In this document: piece after piece, positions 45,394-55,519 of the stretch
Numbering within the stretch: position 1 is the stretch's first letter
How the letters are laid out: every line of letters begins with the position of its first letter
Assembly: GCA_943371245.1 (NCBI GenBank)
Contig: CALRTY020000013.1
Coordinates: 18,546-82,545 of the forward strand
DNA length: 64,000 nt
Source of the DNA: UBA5018 sp947463165
GTDB taxonomy: Bacteria; Cyanobacteriota; Cyanobacteriia; PCC-6307; Cyanobiaceae
Direction of reading: 5' to 3'
Made by a program: the position numbers and the translations under genes
The notes under the pieces: generated by a model
Databases searched by the model: none
The model's input: the letters and a program-made list of their open reading frames with translations, nothing else
Told to the model about the DNA's origin: nothing

Positions 45394-46953
45394 ATGCCCA
45401 GCGCCCATATTCCTGACCGCCCTGGCGCTGCAAGCTGGCCCGATCAGCCATTCCTGGCCCAGGTGGCTTCCGGCCATAACTTCATCCCCCTGATCCGCTG
45501 CTGGCCAGCCGATCTGGAAACCCCCCTCACCACCTGGCTGAAGGTGGGCAGCGGCTCTGGCCATGGCGTGCTGCTGGAATCGGTGGAGGGGGGCGAGCGG
45601 ATCGGCCGCTGGAGCCTGGTGGCCACCGATCCCCTCTGGACCCTCACCTGCCGGGGCGAGACTAGTGAGCGGCGCTGGCGCGACGGCCGCCTGGAGCAGC
45701 TGGACGGCAATCCCTTCAGCCTGCTGCAGCAGTGCCTGGCCCCGATGCGCAGCGCGCCGCTGCCAGGCCTGCCGGCCCTGGGCCAGCTGTTCGGCTGTTG
45801 GGGCTACGAGCTGATCCAGTGGATCGAACCGAGCGTGCCGGTGCATGCCGCCGCCGCCGACTCACCGCCGGACGGCTGTTGGCTACTGGCCGACAGCCTG
45901 CTGGTGTTCGACCAGGTGAAGCGGCAGATCACCGCCGTGGCCTATGCGGATCTGAGTGCTGGTGCCGAGCCCGAGGCGGCCTGGCGGGCGGCAATGGCCC
46001 GCATTGATGAGCTGGAAGCGCAGATGCACCGGCCATTGCCAGCAACGGTGACCCCGCTGGATTGGCATGACGCAACGCAGCAGTCGATCAGCCAACAGCT
46101 GCGTATACAAAGCAATCGAGACCAGGCCGATTTCGAGGCTGCGGTGGCAGCGGCCCGCGAACACATCGCCGCCGGAGATGTATTTCAGCTGGTGCTCAGC
46201 CAGCGATTGACCGCCCGGGTGGAAAGGGAGCCGTTCGATCTATATCGCAGCCTGCGGATGGTGAACCCATCTCCCTACATGGCCTTCTTCAACTTCGGGG
46301 ACTGGTACCTGATCGGCTCCAGCCCGGAGGTGATGGTGAAGGCGGAACCCACCGCCACGGGCCAGGTGAAGGCCTCCCTGCGGCCGATCGCCGGCACCCG
46401 CCCCCGGGGAAGCGACGAGGCGGAAGACCTGGCCCTGGAGGCCAACCTGCTGGCCGATCCCAAGGAGCGCGCCGAACACGTGATGCTGGTGGATCTCGGT
46501 CGCAACGACCTGGGGCGCGTCTGCCGGCCTGGCAGCGTGCAGGTGGGCGAGCTGATGGTGATCGAGCGCTACTCGCACGTGATGCATATCGTCAGCCAGG
46601 TGGAGGGGGTGCTGGCCGAGGACAAGTCGGTGTGGGATCTGCTGATGGCCTGCTTCCCCGCCGGCACGGTCAGCGGTGCGCCCAAAATACGGGCGATGCA
46701 ATTAATCCATGATCTGGAACCCGACGCCCGCGGCCCCTATGCCGGCGTCTACGGCGCGGTGGATCTCAGCGGCGCCCTGAACACCGCCATCACCATTCGC
46801 ACCATGGTGGTGCTGCCCGATCCTTTGGGGGGCTGGCAGGTGCTGGTGCAGGCCGGCGCCGGCGTAGTGGCCGACTCCAGCCCCGAGGCGGAATACCAGG
46901 AAACCCTCAACAAGGCACGAGGCATGCTCAAGGCCCTGGCTTGCCTGCAGTGA
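45394..46953 (+). CDS. trpE: Anthranilate synthase component I
   Basis: Makes anthranilate from chorismate with a TrpG glutaminase subunit (not in the window). 519 residues from the ATG at 45394; a TTG at 45376 lies in the terminator T-run and is rejected. The feedback-binding motif appears as LLESVEGG, and the chorismate-binding blocks are PSPYMAFFNFGD, SLRPIAGTRPRG, NLLADPKERAEHVMLVDLGR and VSGAPKIRAMQ. It precedes gshA by 11 bases. Confidence 0.95.
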   Translation: MPSAHIPDRPGAASWPDQPFLAQVASGHNFIPLIRCWPADLETPLTTWLKVGSGSGHGVLLESVEGGERIGRWSLVATDPLWTLTCRGETSERRWRDGRLEQLDGNPFSLLQQCLAPMRSAPLPGLPALGQLFGCWGYELIQWIEPSVPVHAAAADSPPDGCWLLADSLLVFDQVKRQITAVAYADLSAGAEPEAAWRAAMARIDELEAQMHRPLPATVTPLDWHDATQQSISQQLRIQSNRDQADFEAAVAAAREHIAAGDVFQLVLSQRLTARVEREPFDLYRSLRMVNPSPYMAFFNFGDWYLIGSSPEVMVKAEPTATGQVKASLRPIAGTRPRGSDEAEDLALEANLLADPKERAEHVMLVDLGRNDLGRVCRPGSVQVGELMVIERYSHVMHIVSQVEGVLAEDKSVWDLLMACFPAGTVSGAPKIRAMQLIHDLEPDARGPYAGVYGAVDLSGALNTAITIRTMVVLPDPLGGWQVLVQAGAGVVADSSPEAEYQETLNKARGMLKALACLQ

Positions 46954-46964
46954 GGGTTCCGCCG

Positions 46965-48161
46965 ATGACAGCCACAACCGCCCGGGGCAGCGCCCTGCTG
47001 CTCAAGGGTTTCGAGGTGGAGATGTACACCGGCCGGCCGGACGGCACGGTGGTGGGCTGTGCCGCCGAGGCGGCAAGGAGCCTGGAAGGCTTCGTGACCG
47101 AACCCGACCAGCGCAACCTCGAATACATCACGCCACCAGACGCCGACTACCGGCGACAGCTGCGGCTACTGCTCGAACCCCGCCAGCGCCTGCGGGCCTG
47201 GCTGGCCGGCCGGGGGCTCACCCTGCTACCAGGCAGCACCTTGAGCAGCGGCGGCAGCGATCGCTTTGAGCGTTCAGATCCCGCCAATGCCTATCACGAC
47301 TACATAGAAGACAGCTACGGCACGCGGGTGGTGACGGCCAGCGTGCACATCAACCTGGGCCTCACCCCCGCCGCGGGCTTTGACGGCATGGAACTGCTGT
47401 TCGCCGGGCTGCGACTGCTGCGCTGCGAAGCCGCCCTGTTGCTGGCCCTCTCCGCCAGCTCGCCATTTCTCGATGGCCAGGTGTGCGGCGCCCATTCCCA
47501 ACGCTGGCTGCAGTTCCCGCTCACGCCACCGCAAGTACCCCTGTTCCGCGATCACGCCGACTACATCGCCTGGATGGACCGGCAACTGGAGGCCGGCACG
47601 ATGCAGAACGTGCGCCACCTGTGGACATCGGTGCGCCCCAATGGCGACAACCGCCCCCACGAACTCAACCGCCTGGAAATCCGCATCTGCGACCTGGTGG
47701 CTGAACCAGATCTGCTGCTGGCGATCACGGCCTTCGCCGAACTGCGACTGCAGCAATTGCTGCGCGATCCAGACCATTGGGATCCGCTGCGGGCCAGTTG
47801 CCTGGATGCCGCCCAGCTGGCCGAGCTGGCCGATGCCAACGACAGGGCCGCGGCCAAATCCAGCCTGCTGGCCGAACTGCGCCACTGGCGCAACGGCGCA
47901 GCGATCGGCGCCCACCGCTGGATTGCCGACGAATTGGCGGCCATGGCCCCCCTGGCCGCTGAGTTGGGGCTCAGCGCCACCCTGGCGCCGCTGCAAGGCC
48001 TGATGAGCCACGGCAACACCGCCATGGACTGGCTGGCCCGCCATGCCGTCGGCGAAAGCATCGCCGACATAGTTGCGGCCGATGCCGCAGCCCTGGCCCA
48101 TAGGGAGCAGTCTCTGCGTACCGCCGCTGCTACAGACGCATCCGGCGCCACTTTGGGATGA
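46965..48161 (+). CDS. gshA: Glutamate-cysteine ligase, cyanobacterial type
   Basis: First step of glutathione synthesis. 398 residues from the ATG at 46965. The start LLKGFEVEMYTGRPDG and the blocks EPDQRNLEYITPPD, HDYIEDSYGTRVVTASVHIN and HLWTSVRPNGDNRPHELNRL are typical of the cyanobacterial GshA group, which is distinct from the E. coli enzyme. The stop overlaps the ppc start by four bases (ATGA), indicating coupled translation. Confidence 0.9.
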   Translation: MTATTARGSALLLKGFEVEMYTGRPDGTVVGCAAEAARSLEGFVTEPDQRNLEYITPPDADYRRQLRLLLEPRQRLRAWLAGRGLTLLPGSTLSSGGSDRFERSDPANAYHDYIEDSYGTRVVTASVHINLGLTPAAGFDGMELLFAGLRLLRCEAALLLALSASSPFLDGQVCGAHSQRWLQFPLTPPQVPLFRDHADYIAWMDRQLEAGTMQNVRHLWTSVRPNGDNRPHELNRLEIRICDLVAEPDLLLAITAFAELRLQQLLRDPDHWDPLRASCLDAAQLAELADANDRAAAKSSLLAELRHWRNGAAIGAHRWIADELAAMAPLAAELGLSATLAPLQGLMSHGNTAMDWLARHAVGESIADIVAADAAALAHREQSLRTAAATDASGATLG

Positions 48162-51160
48162 TCGAACAAGTCAACCGCGTCGCAACAAGCCCCATGCGGC
48201 CGTCCCCGCCCATCTCCTCCGAAGCATCGCCACGGGTTACCAGGCTGTTGGGAGAGCGTCTTGAACTGGTGGAGGATCTCTGGCAGACAGTGCTGCACAG
48301 CGAATGCCCCCCCGGCCAGGCCGAGCGGCTGCTGCGGCTGAAGCAACTGAGCGAACCGGAGGGGGATGGCGATGGCGCCATCGACACCGGCGCCATCGTG
48401 CAGCTGATCCGGGAGATGGATCTGGCCGAGGCCATCGCCGCCGCCCGCGCCTTTTCTCTCTACTTCCAGTTGGTCAACATCCTCGAACAACACATCGAGG
48501 AAGACAGCTATCTGGACAGCTTGAAGACCAACGGCGAACCGGTAAATAAAGATCCGTTCCTGCCGGCGCTGGCCAGCCAGACGGAACCGGCCACCTTCCG
48601 GCAGCTGTTTGAGCGGCTGCGGGCCCTGAATGTGCCCCCGGCCAAGATCGAAAACCTGCTGCGCGATCTCGATCTGCGGCTGGTATTCACGGCCCATCCC
48701 ACCGAGATCGTGCGCCACACCGTGCGTCACAAGCAGCGGCGGGTGGCCAGCTTGATCCAGCGGCTGGAGCAGGGCACCCAGCTGAATGCGACCGACCGGC
48801 AAAACCTGCGCCTACAGCTGGAGGAGGAGATCCGCCTCTGGTGGCGCACCGATGAACTGCACCAGTTCAAGCCCACCGTGCTCGACGAGGTGGACTATGC
48901 CCTGCACTACTTCCAGCAGGTGCTGTTCGATGCGATGCCCCAGCTGCGCCAGCGGATTCGCGCGGCCCTAGCCAACAGTTATCCCGACGTGGAGCCGCCG
49001 CGGGACGCCTTCTGCACCTTCGGCTCCTGGGTGGGCTCGGACCGGGACGGCAACCCCTCGGTGACTCCGGAAATCACCTGGGGGACCGCCTGCTACCAGC
49101 GGAAATTGATGCTGGATCGCTACCTGCGGGCGGTGGGCGACCTGAGCGATCAGCTCAGCATCTCGATGCAGTGGAGCCAGATGAGCCCGGCGCTGCTGGA
49201 ATCCCTGGAGATGGACCGGCTGCGCTTCCCGGATATCTACGAACAGCGGGCCGCCCGCTATCGCCTGGAGCCCTACCGGCTCAAGCTCAGCTATGTGGCG
49301 GAGCGGCTGCGGCTGGCCCAGGTGCGCAACCAACAGCTGACCGCCGCCGGTTGGGAGGCCCCCGGCGACGCCCCCAGCTCGGTGCCCCAGAGCGGCGGCA
49401 ATCTGGCGGCCACCCACAGTGGTCCGCCCCAGGAATGGCACTACACATCCCTGGAGGATTTTCGCACCGATCTGGAACTGATCCAGCAGAGCCTGGAGAG
49501 CACGGGCCTCAGCTGCGAGGCCCTGCAGAATTTAATCAGCCAGGTACACATCTTCAGCTTCTGCCTGGCAAGTTTGGATATTCGCCAGGAGAGCACTCGC
49601 CACAGCGATGCCATCGACGAGCTCAGCCGCTACCTGCAGCTACCGCTCCCCTACAGCCAGATGGACGAAGAGCAGCGGATCAATTGGCTGCTGAGTGAAC
49701 TAAAGACGCGCCGTCCCCTACTGCCGCCAGCCGCCAACTGGAGCGCGGCCACCGCCGAAACCTTCAAGGTCTTCCGCATGCTGTACCGCCTGCAGCAGGA
49801 ATTCGGACAGCGAATCTGCCAGAGCTACGTGATCTCGATGAGTCACACGGTGTCCGACCTGCTGGAGGTGCTGCTGCTGGCCAAGGAGGCCGGCCTGGTG
49901 GATCCCCAGGCCCGGCGCGCCAGCCTGCTGGTGGTGCCCCTGTTCGAAACCGTGGAAGACCTGCAGGGCGCTCCGGCGGTGATGGAGCGCCTGTTCAGCG
50001 ATCCCTTCTACCTGGAGCTGCTGCGGGGCCATGAGAGCGACCAGCCCCTGCAGGAGGTGATGCTCGGCTACTCGGATAGCAATAAGGATTCCGGATTTCT
50101 CTCCAGCAACTGGGAGATTCACAAGGCCCAGATCGCCCTGCAAGCCCTGGCCACCCACCATGACGTGGCCCTGCGCATCTTCCACGGCCGCGGTGGCTCG
50201 GTGGGACGCGGTGGTGGACCCGCCTATCAGGCGATCCTGGCCCAGCCCAGCGGCACCCTCAGTGGACGGATCAAAATCACCGAGCAGGGCGAGGTGTTGG
50301 CCTCCAAGTACTCCCTGCCGGAACTGGCGCTCTACAACCTGGAAACCGTGACCACCGCAGTGCTGCAGAACAGCCTGGTGAGCACCCCGGTGGACGCCAC
50401 CCCCAGCTGGAACGAATTGATGGGACGCCTAGCGGCCCGATCCCGCTATCACTACCGCGCTCTGGTGCATGACAACCCCGATCTGGTGGCTTTTTTCCAG
50501 CAGTGCACCCCGATCGAGGAGATCAGCAAACTGCAGATCTCCAGTCGTCCCGCCCGGCGCAAGGGCGGTGCCAAGGATCTCTCCAGCCTGAGGGCCATCC
50601 CCTGGGTGTTCGGCTGGACCCAGAGCCGCTTCCTGTTGCCCAGCTGGTTTGGGGTGGGCGCCGCGCTGCAGGAGGAGCTGCTGCGAGATCCCGAGCAACT
50701 GGAGATGCTGCGGCTGCTGCACCAGCGCTGGCCCTTCTTTCGCATGCTGATCTCCAAGGTGGAGATGACCCTCTCCAAAGTGGATATAGACTTGGCCCAC
50801 CACTACGTGCGCTCCCTGGGCCAGGCGGATGCCCGAGAAGCCTTTGAAGCCATCTTCCAAACGATCGCTGCAGAATTCGCCCTCACCCGCGATCTGGTGC
50901 TGCAGATCACCAGCCACCAGCGCCTCCTGGACGGGGACCCAGCCCTGCAGCTATCTGTAGATCTGCGCAATCGCACGATCATTCCCCTGGGCTTTCTGCA
51001 GGTGGCCCTGCTGCGCCGCCTGCGGGACCAGAATCGACAGCCGCCGATGAGCGAAACCATCCCAGGCGACGACGGCCACACCTACAGCCGCAGCGAGCTG
51101 CTCCGCGGTGCCCTGCTCACCATCAACGGCATCGCCGCCGGCCTGCGCAACACCGGCTGA
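48158..51160 (+). CDS. ppc: Phosphoenolpyruvate carboxylase
   Basis: Adds bicarbonate to PEP to form oxaloacetate, feeding the open TCA pathway. 1000 residues. Catalytic motifs are VFTAHPTEIVRHTVRHK (active His), the glycine loop FHGRGGSVGRGGGPAYQAIL, and the C-terminal NTG end (IAAGLRNTG). A short insertion at roughly residues 400-425 is Pro/Ser/Gly-rich. Overlap with gshA and closeness to trpE show one transcript. Confidence 0.97.
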   Translation: MIEQVNRVATSPMRPSPPISSEASPRVTRLLGERLELVEDLWQTVLHSECPPGQAERLLRLKQLSEPEGDGDGAIDTGAIVQLIREMDLAEAIAAARAFSLYFQLVNILEQHIEEDSYLDSLKTNGEPVNKDPFLPALASQTEPATFRQLFERLRALNVPPAKIENLLRDLDLRLVFTAHPTEIVRHTVRHKQRRVASLIQRLEQGTQLNATDRQNLRLQLEEEIRLWWRTDELHQFKPTVLDEVDYALHYFQQVLFDAMPQLRQRIRAALANSYPDVEPPRDAFCTFGSWVGSDRDGNPSVTPEITWGTACYQRKLMLDRYLRAVGDLSDQLSISMQWSQMSPALLESLEMDRLRFPDIYEQRAARYRLEPYRLKLSYVAERLRLAQVRNQQLTAAGWEAPGDAPSSVPQSGGNLAATHSGPPQEWHYTSLEDFRTDLELIQQSLESTGLSCEALQNLISQVHIFSFCLASLDIRQESTRHSDAIDELSRYLQLPLPYSQMDEEQRINWLLSELKTRRPLLPPAANWSAATAETFKVFRMLYRLQQEFGQRICQSYVISMSHTVSDLLEVLLLAKEAGLVDPQARRASLLVVPLFETVEDLQGAPAVMERLFSDPFYLELLRGHESDQPLQEVMLGYSDSNKDSGFLSSNWEIHKAQIALQALATHHDVALRIFHGRGGSVGRGGGPAYQAILAQPSGTLSGRIKITEQGEVLASKYSLPELALYNLETVTTAVLQNSLVSTPVDATPSWNELMGRLAARSRYHYRALVHDNPDLVAFFQQCTPIEEISKLQISSRPARRKGGAKDLSSLRAIPWVFGWTQSRFLLPSWFGVGAALQEELLRDPEQLEMLRLLHQRWPFFRMLISKVEMTLSKVDIDLAHHYVRSLGQADAREAFEAIFQTIAAEFALTRDLVLQITSHQRLLDGDPALQLSVDLRNRTIIPLGFLQVALLRRLRDQNRQPPMSETIPGDDGHTYSRSELLRGALLTINGIAAGLRNTG

Positions 51161-51207
51161 AACCGGCTCCCGGGCCCATCTCTACTCCCACGGTTCTGGA
51201 CTCCCTG

Positions 51208-51666
51208 TTGCTCCCCTTCCGCAACCTTCCCGCCGCTCCCATGCTCGAGGAGGGCTACAAGCTGCTCACCGACGGGGCCCCGGCCGCAGCGGATCTGAAT
51301 CGGCTGCTGACCATGATGGGCGATCCACCTCGCTCGGCGGAGCGCTGGGCCCTGGCGCTGCAACGCAGCCTCTGGCATTTCAACGTGGTTGCCCCTAGCG
51401 GAGCGATGGTGGGCTTCGTGCGGGTCACCAGCGACCTGGCCCTGAATGCCCACCTCTGGGACCTGGCCGCCGATCCTGGAGATCCCTGGGAACCGCTAAT
51501 CCTCAGTGTGCTGGTGCATGCGGCCCTCACTCGGGTGAGGCGGGAGCTGGGGGGTTGCAGCATCTCCCTATCGGCTCCACCGAGGGCCCTGGCGACGCTG
51601 ACACAGCAGGGCTTCGCCGTGGATCCAGGCGGCATCCGGGCCATGGGCCTGCGGCTGCAGCCCTAA
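51208..51666 (+). CDS. GNAT-family N-acetyltransferase-like protein
   Basis: About 152 residues. The order of strands and the RWALALQRSLWHFNVV, MVGFVRVTSDLALNAHLWDL and PLILSVLVHAALTRVRRELG segments resemble a small GNAT protein; the usual acetyl-CoA loop (Q/RxxGxG/A) is not sharp. The start is uncertain: TTG at 51208 is used, ATG at 51241 would shorten it by 11 residues, and similarity-like sequence continues upstream. It follows ppc by 47 bases. Substrate unknown. Confidence 0.6.
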   Translation: MLPFRNLPAAPMLEEGYKLLTDGAPAAADLNRLLTMMGDPPRSAERWALALQRSLWHFNVVAPSGAMVGFVRVTSDLALNAHLWDLAADPGDPWEPLILSVLVHAALTRVRRELGGCSISLSAPPRALATLTQQGFAVDPGGIRAMGLRLQP

Positions 51667-52013
51667 TTCAGCGCGCAGCCAGCCGGGAGGCAGCGCTGCC
51701 TAAGCCAGCTCAGTTGACAGAAAAATCCGATAGCAGCAGCAGGGGCAATTTTTCGAGCTGCCCGCAAAGCAGCTTTTGCTACCGGGGGCCATCGGCGTCT
51801 TAATGGCGAAGCGCTGCTATCGCCATTTCCTAAACCTCAGTTGCCAGCAAGCTCTTCCCAGTGGCCGTCAAACAGCCACCAACTACCTAAGCCAAAGGGC
51901 AACTCCACCTGGGTGTGGCCGTCCCGGCTGGCGAGCACTTTGGCAGCCTGATATTCTTTACCTCTGCCAACCGCCGATTTTTCATTATCCTTCAGCTCAA
52001 CACCAGGCAGCGG
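51667..52013. other. Intergenic region with a 14-bp palindrome
   Basis: No gene seen. AGGCAGCGCTGCCT at 51688-51701 is perfectly self-complementary, 22 bases after the GNAT stop. The rest is unremarkable sequence down to the lysozyme remnant. Confidence 0.45.
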
Positions 52014-52283
52014 TTACTTATTGAGCAGCGTGTCTTGGTTGGCGGAGAGATTGATGATCTTGTCCCCGGCGGCCGTAGCACCACCAGCACAAAACAGGTT
52101 CACCTCTGCTTCACGACGACGCACTAGGCCAGCCAAGCCGCCATTGGTCCAGCGAAGCAACTCCTGATTGGCCACGGTGTTCGGATCCTCGCCGGCATTG
52201 AGGCGTTTGCGCAGGGTGGATTCGGCCAGGTTGCCGTTACCGCAGTTGAAGGCAAAGCTCACCAGGGCATCGAAATGCCACAC
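52014..52283 (-). pseudogene. C-terminal fragment of a phage-type (GH24) lysozyme
   Basis: The 89-residue frame reads FDALVSFAFNCGNGNLAEST, then LNAGEDPNTVANQELLRWTN and GLAGLVRRREAEVNLF, the characteristic second half of GH24/endolysin lysozymes. The N-terminal half with the catalytic Glu and the GYGHT motif is missing: upstream in frame there are 11 unrelated codons and then a stop near 52319. Full proteins of the family have about 150 or more residues. It is a remnant, perhaps of a phage or an acquired lysozyme gene. Confidence 0.75.
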
Positions 52284-52426
52284 TGGGCACAGGCGATACG
52301 ACCTGGCAAGCTATTGGCCAAAATTAGTCGCACTATGGACCAAAATTAGCCACGCTTCAGGCTTGGCCTGTGGCAAAACTTGGTCCGTGATAACGCTTGG
52401 CTTGTGATTGGTCGGCCGGGGGCGGT

Positions 52427-55400
52427 TCAGTCCTCTTCCAGGGCAACTAAATTCCGCAGCTGACCCATGTCCAGGCCCCCCAGCCACTCCTCGCCGGAGC
52501 CCACGATCTCGGCGGCCAATCTCGCCTTCTCGCGAATCATCCTGTCGATCTTTTCCTCCACCGAACCGCTGGTGATGAACTTGTGCACCATCACCCGATT
52601 CTGCTGGCCAATGCGGTAAGCGCGGTCGGTGGCCTGGTTCTCCACCGCTGGATTCCACCAGCGATCGATGTGGAACACATGGCTGGCCCTGGTGAGATTC
52701 AAACCGACGCCACCGGCCTTCAACGACAGCAAAAACAGCTGCGGGCCGCGCGGATCCTCCTGGAAGCGATCCACCATCGCCTGGCGCTCCACCTTGCTGG
52801 TGCTGCCATACAGGAACGGCACCTCTTGACGCCAACGGCGCTCCAGGTGGGCCTTTAGCAGCAGACCCCACTCGGCAAATTGGGTGAACAGCAGCGCCCG
52901 ATCGCCGGCGGCGATCACCTCCTCAAGTATCTCCTCCAGCCGCTGCAACTTGGCGCTGCGGGCTCCGAACTGGCCGTCCACCGCCGCTTCCCCCAGGGCC
53001 AGGGCCGGGTGATTGCAAACCTGCTTGAGCTTGGTGAGCAGGGCGAGCACCTGGCCATGCTTTTGACCCAGCGGCGCCCGGGCGATGGCATCCAAGCTGG
53101 CCTCCACGGTTTGGTTGTAGAGCTTCTTCTGCTCCGCACTCAATCCCACCCATTCGCTCAATTCCACCTTCTCCGGCAGATCGGAAATGATCGAGCGATC
53201 GGTCTTCAAGCGCCGCAGGATGAACGGCCCCACCCGCCCCTTCAGATCCCGCAAAGAAGACATGTCGCCATAGCGCTCGATCGGCAGCCGGTAGCGCTGC
53301 CGGAAGAAGGGCTCATCGCCCAGCACCTGGGGATTGAGAAAGTCCATCAGCGCCCACAGCTCACTCACCCGGTTCTCCACCGGCGTGCCGGTGAGGGCGA
53401 TGCGGAATCGGCTGCCCTTGCCCGAACGGGCCAGATCGCGGGCGGCCTGGCTCTGCTTGGCGCCGGGATTTTTGATCGCCTGGGCCTCGTCGATCACCAT
53501 CCCCTGCCAGTCGATCGACTCCAGCAACTCGCTATCGCGCTGCAACAGTCCATAGCTGGTGAGCACCAGATCCACCCCCTCCAGCGCCTGCTTCAGGGCC
53601 CCCGGGCTGGAGGGCCGCCGCGGGCCGTAGTGCTCGCGCACCACCAGCTGCGGCGTGAAGCCATTGGTTTCCCGCTTCCAGTTGGTCAGTACCGAGGTGG
53701 GCGCCACCAGCAGCACCGGGCGTTTCAGTTCCTCCTCGGCCTTGAGGTGCTGCAGGAAGGCCAGCAGCTGAATCGTCTTGCCCAGACCCATGTCATCGGC
53801 CAGGCAGGCCCCCTGATCAAAGCGATGCAGAAAAGCCAGCCAGCCCAAGCCCCGCTCCTGGTAGGGCCGCAGCTGGCCGCAGAAACCCGGCGGGGCCGGC
53901 AGCGGATCCGGTGCCTTCTGCTGGTGGTACTGCTCCAGCACCGCCTGCAGCCGCGGGGCCGCCACAAAGCGATGCACCGGCAGCCGATGGAAGGTATCGC
54001 CGTCGCTGCCGGTAAGCCGCAGGGCATCGTCGAGGCTGAGCTGGGGATCGGCGGCGCAGAAGCGCTCGGCATTTTTGAGATCGCTGGGGCGCAGCTCGAT
54101 CCAGACGCCCTTGTGCTGCACCAGCGGGCTGCGCTTGGCCGACAGCCGCTCCAGGTCCCGCAGGGTGAGCGTCACCCCGCCGATCATGAATTGCCAACTC
54201 CAGTTGAGGCTCTCCCCCAGGGTGAAGCCCCGCGAGCGCTCCGGCAGCTCCGCCTCCATGGCCAAACCGAGCCGGCTGGCCAGGCCGCCGGAGAGGCTGG
54301 CGGGCAGCACCACCCCCACCCCCACGTCCCGCAGCCGCGTGGCAGCCGTGCGCACCAGCACGAAGGCCTCAGCCGGGGTGAGCTGCAGCTTCTCCGGCGT
54401 GGCCGAATCCAAGCCCCGCTCGATCGGTTCAAACAGGGTGAGGGCCCGCCCCAAGCCCTCCAGCAGCAGTTCCCCCGGCAGGGGCACGGCTATCTCCCCC
54501 AGCTGCAGCTGGCGATCGCCACTGGCCCACACCGTGGCCGCCGGCACCTTGAGGCTGGGGTCGGCCTCCGCCTGCAGCGCCAGGCTCAGCTCCCAGAGCT
54601 CCTCCCCCTCCGGCGGGGCCGCGAGTTCCAGGCAGGTGCGAGCTGGCGCCACCTTGCCGGCCACCGCCTCGCGCCAGTGGTGGGTGGCCACCTCCAGCCG
54701 TTCGGTCTCCTCCTCATCGAGCTTGAGCTGCCCCTCCCCGGGCCCCAGGGCCTGTTGCCAGGCGCCCAGCAGCGGGTCGAGCTCCTCGCTGGCCTGGGCC
54801 GCAAAACCCTGGCGCAGCTGGCCATCGAGCAGCGTTTCCAGGAAGCTGGCCACCCGCAACCGACCACTACCCGGCCGCCGGCAGCTGAGGGCGAGTTCCG
54901 GTTTGCGGCCATCGCCGATGGCGCAGGTGGCCACCTGGGGCAGGCTGATGGCCAGGGTCTCCAGCCGATGGCGATCGTCCTCCCGGTTGAGCAGCGGCAG
55001 CCAGTGGGCCCGCCCCTCCTCCACCAGGGGCAGCCAGCGGCCCCGGGCGATCAGGCTCAGGCACCAGCGCTGCAAGTGGGTCCACCAGCGCAGGTCATCG
55101 GCCAGGTCGGGATGGTCGCCGGAGAGGGGCAGACGGCTGAGCCACTCGCTGGCGGCGGCGGGCTTCAGGGCCAGGCCCTCCACCTGCCAGGGCCACCACT
55201 CCACCCCCTTGGGGATCGGTTCGCCCGCCAGCAGCGGCAGGCCACTCCAGGCGGCCCCATTGGGCTTGCGGCCGCCCTTGCCCACCAGGGCCCGACTGGG
55301 CAGGGTGAGGCTGGCGGTGGCAGGGCGCAGGTCTTCCGACCACAGGTCGCTCTCGTCCAGCCAGGTGGCCAGATCGTCAACGTTCAAGGAAAAGGGATGG

Positions 55401-55519
55401 GCGGCCGCCTCGCCGCTGGGGGCGATCGGCTCAGCCACGCGCCAGGTATCCGCCCAGAGCAACAGGCGACCGCCCGCACCTTCGGGGGGAAACAGCCAGG
55501 TGGCGTGCAGCAGGCTCAT
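52427..55519 (-). CDS. SNF2-family DEAD/DEAH helicase-like ATPase
   Basis: 1030 residues from the ATG at 55519. The N-terminal 550 residues form the region found in bacterial SNF2 proteins ahead of the motor. Motor motifs are DDMGLGKTIQ (Walker A), LVAPTSVLTNWKRE, VIDEAQAIKNP (Walker B), LTGTPVENR, FLLSLKAGGVGLNLTRA and DRAYRIGQ. It translocates on duplex DNA and remodels DNA-protein complexes; the cellular role is unclear. Relatives are usually encoded next to a SWIM protein, here 42 kb away. The start overlaps the stop of the upstream membrane protein gene (TGATG). Confidence 0.92.
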   Translation of the reverse strand: MSLLHATWLFPPEGAGGRLLLWADTWRVAEPIAPSGEAAAHPFSLNVDDLATWLDESDLWSEDLRPATASLTLPSRALVGKGGRKPNGAAWSGLPLLAGEPIPKGVEWWPWQVEGLALKPAAASEWLSRLPLSGDHPDLADDLRWWTHLQRWCLSLIARGRWLPLVEEGRAHWLPLLNREDDRHRLETLAISLPQVATCAIGDGRKPELALSCRRPGSGRLRVASFLETLLDGQLRQGFAAQASEELDPLLGAWQQALGPGEGQLKLDEEETERLEVATHHWREAVAGKVAPARTCLELAAPPEGEELWELSLALQAEADPSLKVPAATVWASGDRQLQLGEIAVPLPGELLLEGLGRALTLFEPIERGLDSATPEKLQLTPAEAFVLVRTAATRLRDVGVGVVLPASLSGGLASRLGLAMEAELPERSRGFTLGESLNWSWQFMIGGVTLTLRDLERLSAKRSPLVQHKGVWIELRPSDLKNAERFCAADPQLSLDDALRLTGSDGDTFHRLPVHRFVAAPRLQAVLEQYHQQKAPDPLPAPPGFCGQLRPYQERGLGWLAFLHRFDQGACLADDMGLGKTIQLLAFLQHLKAEEELKRPVLLVAPTSVLTNWKRETNGFTPQLVVREHYGPRRPSSPGALKQALEGVDLVLTSYGLLQRDSELLESIDWQGMVIDEAQAIKNPGAKQSQAARDLARSGKGSRFRIALTGTPVENRVSELWALMDFLNPQVLGDEPFFRQRYRLPIERYGDMSSLRDLKGRVGPFILRRLKTDRSIISDLPEKVELSEWVGLSAEQKKLYNQTVEASLDAIARAPLGQKHGQVLALLTKLKQVCNHPALALGEAAVDGQFGARSAKLQRLEEILEEVIAAGDRALLFTQFAEWGLLLKAHLERRWRQEVPFLYGSTSKVERQAMVDRFQEDPRGPQLFLLSLKAGGVGLNLTRASHVFHIDRWWNPAVENQATDRAYRIGQQNRVMVHKFITSGSVEEKIDRMIREKARLAAEIVGSGEEWLGGLDMGQLRNLVALEED

